This document shows, piece by piece, positions 34,528 to 42,663 of a stretch of 42,721 nt of DNA (positions within the stretch are counted from its first letter, which is position 1; every line of letters begins with the position of its first letter). Source of the DNA: M3007 sp964630705 (GTDB lineage: Bacteria > Bacteroidota > Bacteroidia > Chitinophagales > Saprospiraceae). Position numbers and translations under genes: made by a program. The notes under the pieces are model-generated. The model saw only the letters and a program-made list of their open reading frames with translations. It did no database searches and was not told where the DNA came from. Location: the NCBI GenBank assembly GCA_964630705.1, contig CAZVZH010000013.1, positions 1 to 42,721 of the forward strand. The letters are read 5' to 3'.

Positions 34528-35739
34528 TCAACATTTTTCCAAAATGACCGCATAGCCCTGTCCGACGCCGATGCACATGGTGCACAGCGCATATTTTCCG
34601 GAAACGCGTTGAAGCTCGTGTGTAGCTGTCAATAATAGCCGTGTCCCAGACATCCCCAAGGGGTGCCCCAAAGCGATGGCGCCACCGTTTGGGTTGATCC
34701 GAGGGTCGTCGTCGGCCAAACCAAGTTGCCTGGTACAAGCCAGCACCTGGGCAGCAAAGGCTTCATTGAGTTCTATTACGGAAAGATCGGACAACCCAAT
34801 TCCTGCCTTTTTCATGGCTTGGCGACTTGCCTCTACAGGGCCAATCCCCATTATTCTTGGTTCAACCCCCACCACTGCAGCGCTTACTATTCGTGCAAGT
34901 GGTTGAATTGGGTGGGTTTTAAGGCCGTTTTCTGAAGCGAGAAGCAGGGCAGCTGCCCCATCATTCAGTCCAGATGCGTTTCCTGCTGTTACGGTGCCGT
35001 CTTTTCGAAATGCGGGGCGTAGTTTGGCTAGTACTTCTACTGTGGCATCGGGTTTGATAAATTCATCGTTCGCAATTTCAACGGAACCCTTTTTTCGGAT
35101 CGAAATTTCTAAAGGCGCTATTTCAAGCCCCAGCCGCCCTGCCGCTTGGGCACGTGCAGCTTTTTGTTGGCTCCAACAGGCGAACTTGTCTTGGTCAGCC
35201 CTTGAGATTTTATACAGATCAACCAAGTTTTCCGCAGTTTCGCCCATTGCTTCGGTCCCATATAGGGTTTCCATGATTGGATTGACAAACCTCCAGCCAA
35301 AGCTGGAATCATATAGTTTAGCGTCTGTGCCAAATGCCTGCGACGTTTTGCTTAAAACATATGGGCCGCGGGTCATATGCTCAACGCCTCCCGCCAAGTA
35401 CATATCACCATCGCCATTCCGAATGGCCCGGTAAGCATGCACAGCAGCTGCCATGCCGCTGGCGCAAAGCCGATTCACGGTTTCTCCCGGAACGATATAA
35501 GGCAAGCCCGCCAACAAAAGGGCCATCCTGGCAATATTTCTGTTGTCTTCTCCTGCCTGGTTGGCGCAGCCCAGATATACATCGGCAATGGCGCCAGGGT
35601 CAATCCCCGGATGCCGGGCGATTAAGTTTTTTAAAACATGTGCTGCCAGATCATCCGTTCGGACAGGGGACAGACTACCGCCGAAACTACCAATTGGCGA
35701 CCGGATACCATCAACAATATATGCTTCAGAATATGCCAT
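34528..35739 (-). CDS. Thiolase, 3-oxoadipyl-CoA thiolase-like (acetyl-CoA acyltransferase)
   Basis: This 403-residue enzyme has the nucleophile Cys92 in NRLCASGM, NEAFAAQVLAC, the catalytic His in GHPLGMSG and the second Cys in CIGVGQG. GCANQAGEDNRNIARMALLL and YDSSFGWRFVNPIM are characteristic of 3-oxoadipyl-CoA thiolases (PcaF/PaaJ) of aromatic and phenylacetate breakdown. It would split a 3-oxoacyl-CoA with CoA. No other aromatic-pathway genes are in the window, so a general fatty-acid role cannot be excluded. It converges with the lipoprotein gene 12 bases away. Confidence 0.9.
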   Translation of the reverse strand: MAYSEAYIVDGIRSPIGSFGGSLSPVRTDDLAAHVLKNLIARHPGIDPGAIADVYLGCANQAGEDNRNIARMALLLAGLPYIVPGETVNRLCASGMAAAVHAYRAIRNGDGDMYLAGGVEHMTRGPYVLSKTSQAFGTDAKLYDSSFGWRFVNPIMETLYGTEAMGETAENLVDLYKISRADQDKFACWSQQKAARAQAAGRLGLEIAPLEISIRKKGSVEIANDEFIKPDATVEVLAKLRPAFRKDGTVTAGNASGLNDGAAALLLASENGLKTHPIQPLARIVSAAVVGVEPRIMGIGPVEASRQAMKKAGIGLSDLSVIELNEAFAAQVLACTRQLGLADDDPRINPNGGAIALGHPLGMSGTRLLLTATHELQRVSGKYALCTMCIGVGQGYAVILEKC

Positions 35740-35827
35740 GAAAATGATTTTGCCTTGAGTATGGGGCGAATTTCTTTGGATTTTGCCACAAAAAACAATC
35801 GGAAGCCCTTTTTGTTATTTCTGGTAT

Positions 35828-35835
35828 TAGCTTTG
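35828..35835 (+). promoter_or_regulatory. Bacteroidota-type -7 element upstream of cysE
   Basis: TAGCTTTG fits TAnnTTTG. It lies 87 bases before the chosen cysE start codon and 12 bases before the first in-frame ATG at 35848. A TTTG at 35811-35814 lies upstream at shorter than usual spacing. Confidence 0.4.
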
Positions 35836-35922
35836 CCTTCGTTATGATTGCCTGCTCCGGGCCCGACACCCTTTCCCGAATTTGCGAGCAGGGGTGTTGT
35901 CACAAGTATACCCTCCTCGCAC

Positions 35923-36741
35923 ATGTCTACCGAACTCGCAAAATTTTTTACTCAACTGGATACCGACCGGGAGCGTCTCGCCACCCTCGTGCCGCCCAAA
36001 GATGCCGCCCACCGGCTAGCCGACAGTTTGGTTAGCTTTTTATTTCCGGTGCAATGTCAGTATCCCCGGCCTGCTAAAGTCCAGTATGCCCTGCTTCGCG
36101 ATGATCTGGAGCAGTTGCTCTTGCCGCTTTTATCGGCAGAAGCTGTGCCGGTACGTTCGATGGCAGATCAATTGTTTGATGCGCTTCCAGGCGTTCATGC
36201 TTCTTTGCTGGAAGACGCAGAAGCAATTTTAAAGTTTGACCCTGCTGCGACATGTTTGGAAGAAGTAATTGCCACATATCCAGGGTTTTATGCGATTTCA
36301 ACCTATCGAATTGCCCATGAGTTGCACGTGCTGGGCGCACCCTTTCTACCCAGGGTGTTTTCTGAATTCGCCCACGGCAAAACAGGTATAGACATTCACC
36401 CGGCAGCTAAAATCGGGAGGTCATTTTTTATCGACCATGGAACTGGAGTGGTTATTGGCGCCACAGCGGTAATTGGCAACGCCGTAAAAATTTACCAGGG
36501 CGTGACGCTGGGTGCCTTGCAGGTAGACAAGTCCCTGGCATCAGTCAAGCGGCATCCTTCCATCGAAGACAACTGCATCATTTACGCGAACAGTACTATT
36601 TTAGGTGGAGAAACGATTGTTGGGCACGATTCCATTATCGGGGGCAATACCTGGCTGACGGAAAGCGTGCCGCCGCACTCGATCGTGTTTCACGAACCAC
36701 AAATCAAGGTTCGGTCTAAAGCCTCCAAAGCTAAAATTTAA
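35923..36741 (+). CDS. cysE: Serine O-acetyltransferase
   Basis: This 272-residue enzyme starts at the ATG at 35923; an in-frame ATG at 35848 would add 25 residues rich in Pro and Gly that do not look like the family. An N-terminal helical domain (1-150) precedes a left-handed beta-helix of hexapeptide repeats (155-260). Active-site features are GIDIHPAAKIG (155-165), DHGTGVVIG (171-179) and YQGVTLGA (191-198). It transfers acetyl from acetyl-CoA to serine, the first step of cysteine synthesis. The length and long N-terminal domain fit the Bacteroidota type. No cysK is nearby. Confidence 0.93.
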   Translation: MSTELAKFFTQLDTDRERLATLVPPKDAAHRLADSLVSFLFPVQCQYPRPAKVQYALLRDDLEQLLLPLLSAEAVPVRSMADQLFDALPGVHASLLEDAEAILKFDPAATCLEEVIATYPGFYAISTYRIAHELHVLGAPFLPRVFSEFAHGKTGIDIHPAAKIGRSFFIDHGTGVVIGATAVIGNAVKIYQGVTLGALQVDKSLASVKRHPSIEDNCIIYANSTILGGETIVGHDSIIGGNTWLTESVPPHSIVFHEPQIKVRSKASKAKI

Positions 36742-36764
36742 GGTGCGACGCCTGCCTTTACGCG

Positions 36765-37295
36765 CTAGTTTTTGTTCCGGTAGTCTTCCCAAGTGGTTTC
36801 CAGATACTTGTTTTCCGCAGCGAAACGGAGTTCTTTCAGCATATCTGGAGCTTCCTTGTAACCTGGCGAGATCATAATTCGCTCGTATTTTTCATTCAAG
36901 TATACCATTGACGGGTAGCCCATCTTGCCGTCCAAAAGCGCATAGGCCAAGGTGTGGACGCCTCGGCCATTGCCTGTTTCCACATACTTGAAGATTTCGC
37001 CATTAAATTGAATATCAGCGCGTTGTTCGGCATTTAATTTTACGGGATAGTAATTGGCTGCTAAGTAAGCCGCGACTTTTTCGTCGACAAATGTGCTGTT
37101 GTCCATGCGTTTACACCAGCCGCACCAATCCGTGAATACATCGACAAAAATTTTCTTGGGCTGCGTTTTTTGCAATTTAACCGCCTCCTCCCAAGTGTAC
37201 CATTTGAGGGTGGCTGGAGCGGGGGCTTTGCGAAAACTGAGCAAAAATCCGCCACCGGCGAAAGCTAATAAAGCGAGCAGGAAAAAATTCTTCAT
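36765..37295 (-). CDS. Exported thioredoxin-fold protein (DUF255/thioredoxin_7-like)
   Basis: This 176-residue protein has an N-terminal hydrophobic segment (2-20) that is a signal peptide or anchor. A thioredoxin-like domain follows with WCGWC at 57-61. The segment KKIFVDVFTDWCGWCKRMD and the later YPSMVYLNEKYERI fit the thioredoxin_7/DUF255 group, which are periplasmic thiol oxidoreductases. Partner proteins are unknown. The cysE gene converges on it with a 23-base gap. Confidence 0.88.
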   Translation of the reverse strand: MKNFFLLALLAFAGGGFLLSFRKAPAPATLKWYTWEEAVKLQKTQPKKIFVDVFTDWCGWCKRMDNSTFVDEKVAAYLAANYYPVKLNAEQRADIQFNGEIFKYVETGNGRGVHTLAYALLDGKMGYPSMVYLNEKYERIMISPGYKEAPDMLKELRFAAENKYLETTWEDYRNKN

Positions 37296-37455
37296 AAATA
37301 TAATTTTCAGTGAAAGCCAGACCGGTTTGAACCAACCCGATCCCAGAACGGCACAAAATTAACAGTCCATCTTCCAAGGATTCGTTAAGAAAGCGATAAA
37401 ATCAGGTGATCGTTGGCCAGGCGACAAAGGCATTTTTGAATGGCAGGAAATCGAC

Positions 37456-38463
37456 TCATGGTTCTGAAAAACCGCGCACATAAGGTGTGACACTTTGATC
37501 GCAAAACTGGCTGGCCAAAAATTTGTGGTAGCCAGCGATCCCGATCATAGCGGCATTGTCGGTGCAATATTCCAAGGCAGGAACATACGTCTGCCAATCC
37601 TCCCGCTGCCCCAGTTGCTCCAGCCCTGCTCGAAGGCCAGTGTTGGCGCTGACGCCTCCTGCCAGGGCAAGGTGCCGAATGCCGGTTTTTCGCGCTGCTT
37701 TGCGGAGTTTTTTTAACAAAATCTGAACAATCACGCTTTGAATCGAGGCGCAGATATCCGGCAAATTCTGCTCGATGAAAGCGGGATCATTCGCCATTTG
37801 GTCGCGGAGGAAATACAAAATTGATGTTTTTAGCCCACTGAAACTAAAGTCCAAGCCTTGCACCGCAGGTTCGGGAAATGGAAACCGAGCTTGTCCTTTC
37901 CGTGCCCATTGATCGATAATTGGCCCGGCAGGGTACCCCAATCCTAACATTTTTCCGGCTTTATCGAAGGCTTCGCCTGCTGCGTCGTCCAGGGTTTCGC
38001 CCATTATTTCCATTTGGAGAAAATTATCGACCCGGATGATCTGCGTGTGGCCGCCACTGACGGTCAGGCACAGATAGGGGAAAGGTGGATAGGGCGCTTC
38101 CGCAAAATGCGCCAACACATGGGCCTGCATGTGGTTGACATCGATTAGCGGAATGTCCAGGCTCAGCGCCATGGCTTTGGCAAATGAACTGCCTACCAGC
38201 AAGGCGCCTAACAAACCCGGGCCCCGCGTAAACGCAATGGCTGAAAGCGCATGTTTGCTTTTCCCTGCCCGTTCCAAGGCTGCCTCTACTACCGGAATAA
38301 TACTGGACTGATGGGCCCGGGCTGCCACTTCTGGTACGACACCGCCATATTGCCGATGCATTTCCTGGCTGGCTACGCAGTTGGAAAGCACCTTACCGTC
38401 TTGAATTACGGCGGCGGAAGTGTCGTCGCAAGAGGATTCTATGGCTAAAATTAGGATAGGCAT
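37456..38463 (-). CDS. tsaD: tRNA N6-adenosine threonylcarbamoyltransferase TsaD
   Basis: This 335-residue enzyme transfers the threonylcarbamoyl group to A37 of tRNAs reading ANN codons, together with TsaB and TsaE. The ATG at 38463 gives the standard N-terminus with ILAIESSCDDTSAAV. Metal ligands His111 and His115 are in NHMQAH. ARAHQSS and the ASKH fold segments FSFSGLKTS and LAGGVSANTGLR are present. An in-frame upstream extension would run through the promoter hairpin and is rejected. Confidence 0.96.
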   Translation of the reverse strand: MPILILAIESSCDDTSAAVIQDGKVLSNCVASQEMHRQYGGVVPEVAARAHQSSIIPVVEAALERAGKSKHALSAIAFTRGPGLLGALLVGSSFAKAMALSLDIPLIDVNHMQAHVLAHFAEAPYPPFPYLCLTVSGGHTQIIRVDNFLQMEIMGETLDDAAGEAFDKAGKMLGLGYPAGPIIDQWARKGQARFPFPEPAVQGLDFSFSGLKTSILYFLRDQMANDPAFIEQNLPDICASIQSVIVQILLKKLRKAARKTGIRHLALAGGVSANTGLRAGLEQLGQREDWQTYVPALEYCTDNAAMIGIAGYHKFLASQFCDQSVTPYVRGFSEP

Positions 38464-38503
38464 GAAGTTGCAGGCCGAATAATTAAAACAACCTCTAAAA
38501 TTC

Positions 38504-38530
38504 CAGGGCAAAAATACGAATTTTGCCCTG
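38504..38530 (-). promoter_or_regulatory. tsaD -7 element (38509-38516) inside a perfect inverted repeat
   Basis: On the minus strand TATTTTTG (38509-38516) fits TAnnTTTG and ends 45 bases before the tsaD ATG. It lies largely within a 10-bp perfect inverted repeat (38504-38513 with 38521-38530, 7-base loop). The overlap suggests either an operator or a leader hairpin. It has no clear -33 element. Confidence 0.4.
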
Positions 38531-38637
38531 CTGGTTCGCTCCGCCAAAATTTAAGCATCAAATTGGCATGATTATTTGACGGTTAACCCTGAATCAAAAT
38601 TTTCATATAAAACACGTACTAATCCTTCTCAGTTTGC

Positions 38638-39051
38638 ATGTTTTCTTCCGCAGCAAAAGATAAAAAATCATCAGTGTCTTCCGCGTTAAGCGGGAATGGT
38701 TCAGAAAAAGACGCTGGACAAACTACTGTGGTGGCCAAAGCCACCGCTATCGAAGGTAAATTTATCTGTACCGACAATGTTCGTCTCGACGGTTCGGTAC
38801 GGGGCGAAGTGCAAGTTGACAAGCGCCTGGTAATGGGGGAGGGTAGCCGGGTAGACGGCAATATTCACGCTCGTGACGCCGCGATCAAAGGCCATATCAA
38901 AGGCGATGTTTTTATAAAAGAAGCCTTGCATTTGCTGGAAACTGCGGTGATTGAAGGGAATATTACCGCCAAGACCATGGTAGTGGAAGAAGGCGCCCGC
39001 TACAACGGTTCCTGTAAAATTGGCGCGCCTGCTACCGGCGGAAAAGATTGA
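38638..39051 (+). CDS. Bactofilin family cytoskeletal protein
   Basis: This 137-residue protein has a disordered Ser/Lys-rich N-terminus (1-30) and a right-handed beta-helix core (about 35-125) with the bactofilin pattern: AIEGKFICTDNVRLDGSV, GEGSRVDGNIHARDAAIKG and AVIEGNITAKTMVVEEGARY. Bactofilins polymerise into filaments near the membrane and scaffold cell-wall enzymes. It diverges from tsaD across 174 bases. No peptidase (M23) gene, a frequent partner, lies nearby. Confidence 0.93.
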   Translation: MFSSAAKDKKSSVSSALSGNGSEKDAGQTTVVAKATAIEGKFICTDNVRLDGSVRGEVQVDKRLVMGEGSRVDGNIHARDAAIKGHIKGDVFIKEALHLLETAVIEGNITAKTMVVEEGARYNGSCKIGAPATGGKD

Positions 39052-39097
39052 TTTTCGCATCTTTACGGGGTAAAAGGATCTGGCGCCCCGTAACAGC

Positions 39098-39949
39098 ATG
39101 AAAAAACACAGCCTCCAACTGGATTCTGCGCGATTGAACGACCAAAACGCTCCCCAATGCGATGCACAACTCGTTTTTGGAATAAATAGCCTGTCTGTAA
39201 TGGCAACGGACAGTGCAAAAAATCTGTGCGCACTCGAAACCTGGGAGTATGCTGAGCTAGAGCAAAACCCCGAATTGTGGAAACATCAGGTCCGGCAAAT
39301 TTTTCAAAACAACCCGATTTTAAATCTCCCCTTTCGCACAAAAGCGGCAGTCTTGTTCCACCCGAATGTTACCTTGGTGCCGCGGCGGATGTTTCAGGCC
39401 GATGCAATGGAGCGTTATTTTAAATTGCTCCTTCAGCCTGGCGACTATCAATTCGACTTTGAAGAAATGCCGGAGTTCGGCGCTTGCATGCTTTTTGCAA
39501 CGCCCGAGGAGCAATACCGCCTGTTTCAACAGTTTTTTCCCGAAACCCAACTCCGGCATCTTGCAACCTCTTTGCTGCACTATTTTAGGAAAATGGCTGG
39601 GCTGGAAAAACACATAATTTTTGTGCATTTGCGCCATCATACTGCCCAAATCGCTGTTTTTGAACGCCAAAACCTCTTGTTGTACAATTCCTATTCTTTC
39701 GATACCGCTACCGACTTGCTTTATTTTGTGCTGCTAGTTTTTGACCAGTTCCGGTTTTCACCACAAGAGGTACCGCTTGCGGTTTCTGGGAATATTCTGC
39801 GCGACTCGGAACTGTTTCGAATGTTGTATCGATTTATCCGGGAAATTCGATTTGCTGTGCCGCCGGTCCAATATAAAGCGCCGGAAGCCGCGGAAGAGGT
39901 GCCCGGACATTATTATCTCGACCTCAGTTGCCTTAACGATCTATCCTAA
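39098..39949 (+). CDS. DUF3822 family protein
   Basis: This 283-residue protein belongs to a Bacteroidota family found directly before rsmD, as here (14 bases apart). Visible segments are AAVLFHPNVTLVPRRMF, LRHLATSLLHYFRKM and LAVSGNILRDSELFRMLYRF. The layout recalls the actin-like ATPase fold in fragmentary form, but no nucleotide motif is convincing. The family has no proven function. It probably shares a transcript with rsmD. Confidence 0.85.
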   Translation: MKKHSLQLDSARLNDQNAPQCDAQLVFGINSLSVMATDSAKNLCALETWEYAELEQNPELWKHQVRQIFQNNPILNLPFRTKAAVLFHPNVTLVPRRMFQADAMERYFKLLLQPGDYQFDFEEMPEFGACMLFATPEEQYRLFQQFFPETQLRHLATSLLHYFRKMAGLEKHIIFVHLRHHTAQIAVFERQNLLLYNSYSFDTATDLLYFVLLVFDQFRFSPQEVPLAVSGNILRDSELFRMLYRFIREIRFAVPPVQYKAPEAAEEVPGHYYLDLSCLNDLS

Positions 39950-39963
39950 AACCACTCGTTGCC

Positions 39964-40524
39964 GTGCGGATTATTGGAGGAAAATTCAAAGGCAGGCGCT
40001 TTCATCCGCCAGCCGATAAATGGCCAACCCGGCCCACCACTGATTTTGCAAAAGAGGCTCTGTTCAACATCCTGAACAACCAATTGGCCTTTGACGAGGT
40101 GCGCATGCTCGACCTTTTCGGCGGTACGGGCAACCATTGTTACGAATTTATTTCCAGGGGCTGCAGCGATGCGACCTATGTGGATAAATTTGCGCCAGCT
40201 GTTCAATTTGTACGAAAACTGGCGCAACAACTTGATATCGAATCTTTTTTGAAAATATACCCAATGGATGTGTTTCGGTTTTTGGACATTGGCAGCGGCC
40301 AGTACGATTACATTTTTGCCGGTCCGCCATATGCCCTGCCAACAATCGATACCATTCCCGATCGAATTTTTGAAAAAAAACTGTTGCAGCCAGGTGGCCT
40401 TTTCGTGCTGGAACACAACCCACAGCACGAATTTGTCAACCACCCCAATCTGGTTGATGTGCGGCACTACGGCCAAACATACTTTAGCTTTTTCAGAGAG
40501 CCCAAGGCGGCAGCGGCGGAATAA
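39964..40524 (+). CDS. rsmD: 16S rRNA (guanine966-N2)-methyltransferase RsmD with altered catalytic motif
   Basis: This 186-residue protein starts at the GTG at 39964, giving the standard RIIGGKFKGRRF N-terminus. RPTTDFAKEALFNIL and motif I DLFGGTGN (50-57) are typical. Motif IV, normally DPPY/F, reads GPPY (Gly120 to Tyr123). The codon GGT at 40321-40323 is one base from the Asp codon GAT. The change could remove activity, reflect a sequencing error, or be tolerated. RsmD methylates G966 of 16S rRNA using S-adenosylmethionine. It follows DUF3822 in the usual order. Confidence 0.9.
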   Translation: MRIIGGKFKGRRFHPPADKWPTRPTTDFAKEALFNILNNQLAFDEVRMLDLFGGTGNHCYEFISRGCSDATYVDKFAPAVQFVRKLAQQLDIESFLKIYPMDVFRFLDIGSGQYDYIFAGPPYALPTIDTIPDRIFEKKLLQPGGLFVLEHNPQHEFVNHPNLVDVRHYGQTYFSFFREPKAAAAE

Positions 40525-40539
40525 CCGGGTGTAAAAAGG

Positions 40540-41043
40540 CTACCTACGGCAAATCAGGGTGATTGGACCGGTTTTGATTTCATTGCTCAGATGCCCCGCG
40601 CGGTCTTTAATTTTTATCAGGTAAAAAACGGTATCCAACTGTTGCGGCGCATTAGAGGACGTGTCACAGGGCGGCAGCGGGAAGGGGTAAATGCAACAGG
40701 TTGTCGGAACTACGATGGAAATGCTCCCCGAAATGCCATTGCCAGCGCCTTGCTGTTCGATGTATGGAATACGGTACGATGGCTTTTGAAAACTGTCGCG
40801 GCCATCGACAATGAAAATACTCTCCTGATCATCCTTGAATCCCAAATCGCCGTCGCCATCCGTAAACCCGAAGGTAATGACCACACTGTCGGGGCCAAAG
40901 GAAGACTGGTACATGACATCTTTGGATAAACTTTCGAAGGTAATTACGGGTTCTTTGGGATAATCCGGCGGTTTTACGCAAAACTGAAAGAGGCCAAAAG
41001 CGCCGATCAGCGCTACACTAACCGTTCGGGTCATTTTTTTCAT
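40540..41043 (-). CDS. Putative lipoprotein
   Basis: This 167-residue protein starts at the ATG at 41043. A signal peptide ends in LFQFC (lipidation at Cys22). The mature part has VVITFGFTDGDGDLGF, an acidic loop pattern seen in small Bacteroidota lipoproteins, and a Cys-containing loop (TTCCIYPFPLPPC). It diverges from the LuxE-family gene with only 40 bases between start codons. Function is unknown. Confidence 0.75.
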   Translation of the reverse strand: MKKMTRTVSVALIGAFGLFQFCVKPPDYPKEPVITFESLSKDVMYQSSFGPDSVVITFGFTDGDGDLGFKDDQESIFIVDGRDSFQKPSYRIPYIEQQGAGNGISGSISIVVPTTCCIYPFPLPPCDTSSNAPQQLDTVFYLIKIKDRAGHLSNEIKTGPITLICRR

Positions 41044-41083
41044 ATCCTTGTATTTTGTGCCCAAATTAGCGGCTTTTAAGGCA

Positions 41084-42091
41084 ATGCAAACAGCAGCTCG
41101 GGAAGAATTATTGTCAAGATTGGCGGATTTGCAGCCAGCCGAATTTGAGGCGGCAGCGCTGGAAGTTTTTCGATACCAGGCTGCCTTTAATCCCTTATAC
41201 CGCCGGTTTATCGACCTGCTCGGCATACGGCCCGAGGCCATAAATTCAGTAGGAGAGATTCCCTTTCTTCCCATTTCGCTGTTTAAAAAATATGACATTC
41301 AAACTGGCAATTGGAGTCCGGAAATGGTTTTTACCAGCAGCAGTACCAGCGGCCAATCGCCGTCGAGGCATTTGGTACGCAACTTGGCAGTTTATCTGGA
41401 AAATGCGCGCCAGGGATTTGCAAGGGCTTATGGCGACCCTTCGGAATGGTGCATTCTGGCTCTTTTGCCGGCTTATCTGGAGCGCACGGGCTCCTCGTTA
41501 GTGGCTATGGCGGATTATTTTATTCGCCTGTCCCGGTTTCCTCAAAGCGGATTTTTCCTGAACGATTTAGCGGAACTGGCCCGGCGTCTGGAACAGTGCC
41601 GCCGCACCGGGCAGCCGACTTTGCTGCTTGGGGTAAGTTTTGCCTTGCTGGATTTTGCGGAAACCTATCCGATGGACCTCCGTGGGGTGACCGTTATGGA
41701 AACTGGGGGCATGAAAGGGCGGCGTCGGGAAATTACCCGGGCGGCTTTGCACGATGCGTTAAGTTGTGCTTTTCAAGTTTCGGGTATTCATTCGGAGTAC
41801 GGCATGACGGAACTGTTTTCGCAGGCCTACGCTCAGCCCGCTAAAGATCATGCCTCGGTGTTTGTGCCCGGGCCGCTCTTGCGTGTGCTGACTTTTGAAT
41901 TGAACGACCCATTTTGCCCTGCCGCTTCGGGCCGCACCGGCGTCATGCATGCAATTGATCTGGCCAATCTTGATACGGTGAGTTTTATTGCCACAGAAGA
42001 CCTGGGCAAATGCTATTCCGATGGTACCTTTGAGGTGTTAGGGCGCCTTGATGCTGCCGAATGGCGCGGCTGTAACCTGATGGTAGAATAA
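41084..42091 (+). CDS. LuxE/acyl-protein synthetase family protein
   Basis: This 335-residue protein starts at the ATG at 41084. It resembles the acyl-protein synthetase (LuxE) family related to phenylacetate-CoA ligases: FTSSSTSGQSPSRH is the adenylate-forming P-loop-like motif, METGGMKGRRREITR is a conserved segment, and SEYGMTELFSQAY is the family YGxTE motif. It would activate a carboxylate as an acyl-adenylate. In Bacteroidota the substrate is unknown. The stop overlaps the next start by one base (TAATG). Confidence 0.88.
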   Translation: MQTAAREELLSRLADLQPAEFEAAALEVFRYQAAFNPLYRRFIDLLGIRPEAINSVGEIPFLPISLFKKYDIQTGNWSPEMVFTSSSTSGQSPSRHLVRNLAVYLENARQGFARAYGDPSEWCILALLPAYLERTGSSLVAMADYFIRLSRFPQSGFFLNDLAELARRLEQCRRTGQPTLLLGVSFALLDFAETYPMDLRGVTVMETGGMKGRRREITRAALHDALSCAFQVSGIHSEYGMTELFSQAYAQPAKDHASVFVPGPLLRVLTFELNDPFCPAASGRTGVMHAIDLANLDTVSFIATEDLGKCYSDGTFEVLGRLDAAEWRGCNLMVE

Positions 42092-42618
42092 TGCCCATTC
42101 CGATGATGAAAATTGGCCTGCTTTCGGATACCCACTCTTTTCTGGACGAACGTATTTTCCGGCATTTCGATGCCTGCGACGAGCTCTGGCACGCCGGCGA
42201 TTTCGGCTCCCTGGAATTGATCCGCCAACTGCAAGCGTTCAAGCCGCTCCGGGGCGTGTTTGGCAATATCGACGGGCCGGAAATCCAGGCCTTGATGCCT
42301 CTCGACCTTTGGTTTGAATGCGCCGGGGTGCCGGTTTTTATGACGCACATTGGCGGTTATCCGGGGCGCTATCCCCCCCGTGTTCGAAAGATTTTGCAGC
42401 AAAAACCTCCGGTTAAAGGCTTGTTCATCAGCGGCCATTCCCACATTTTAAAAGTTATGCCCGACCGCCAGCTCGACTTTTTACACCTCAACCCAGGCGC
42501 CTGCGGAAATGAAGGCTGGCACCAGGTCAAAACGATCATGCGATTCAGCCTGGATGCCGGCACTATTCGCGAACTTCAGGTGATCGAGTTGGGCCCGCGT
42601 AGCGGGAAGTTGGGATAA
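42091..42618 (+). CDS. YfcE/MJ0936-type metallophosphoesterase
   Basis: This 175-residue enzyme has the calcineurin-like metal motifs SDTHS (12-16), HAGD, GNID, THIGG, GHSH and NPGACG. The YfcE family hydrolyses phosphodiesters in vitro with Mn2+; the cell substrate is unknown. The ATG at 42091 overlaps the LuxE-family stop by one base; an ATG at 42106 is a possible alternative start. The two genes are probably co-transcribed. Confidence 0.93.
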   Translation: MPIPMMKIGLLSDTHSFLDERIFRHFDACDELWHAGDFGSLELIRQLQAFKPLRGVFGNIDGPEIQALMPLDLWFECAGVPVFMTHIGGYPGRYPPRVRKILQQKPPVKGLFISGHSHILKVMPDRQLDFLHLNPGACGNEGWHQVKTIMRFSLDAGTIRELQVIELGPRSGKLG

Positions 42619-42633
42619 ATTTTCGGAACCCGT

Positions 42634-42641
42634 TATTTTTA
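42634..42641 (+). promoter_or_regulatory. Possible -7 element for tRNA-Arg
   Basis: TATTTTTA differs from TAnnTTTG at the last base. It lies 22 bases before the tRNA, and TTG at 42610-42612 is a possible -33 element. Confidence 0.3.
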
Positions 42642-42663
42642 CCGCGCCTTAACCAACCGTGCC

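Noticed and set aside
38464..38547. A longer TsaD starting at 38547
   Set aside because: The extension crosses the -7 element and palindrome; the ATG at 38463 gives the standard N-terminus.
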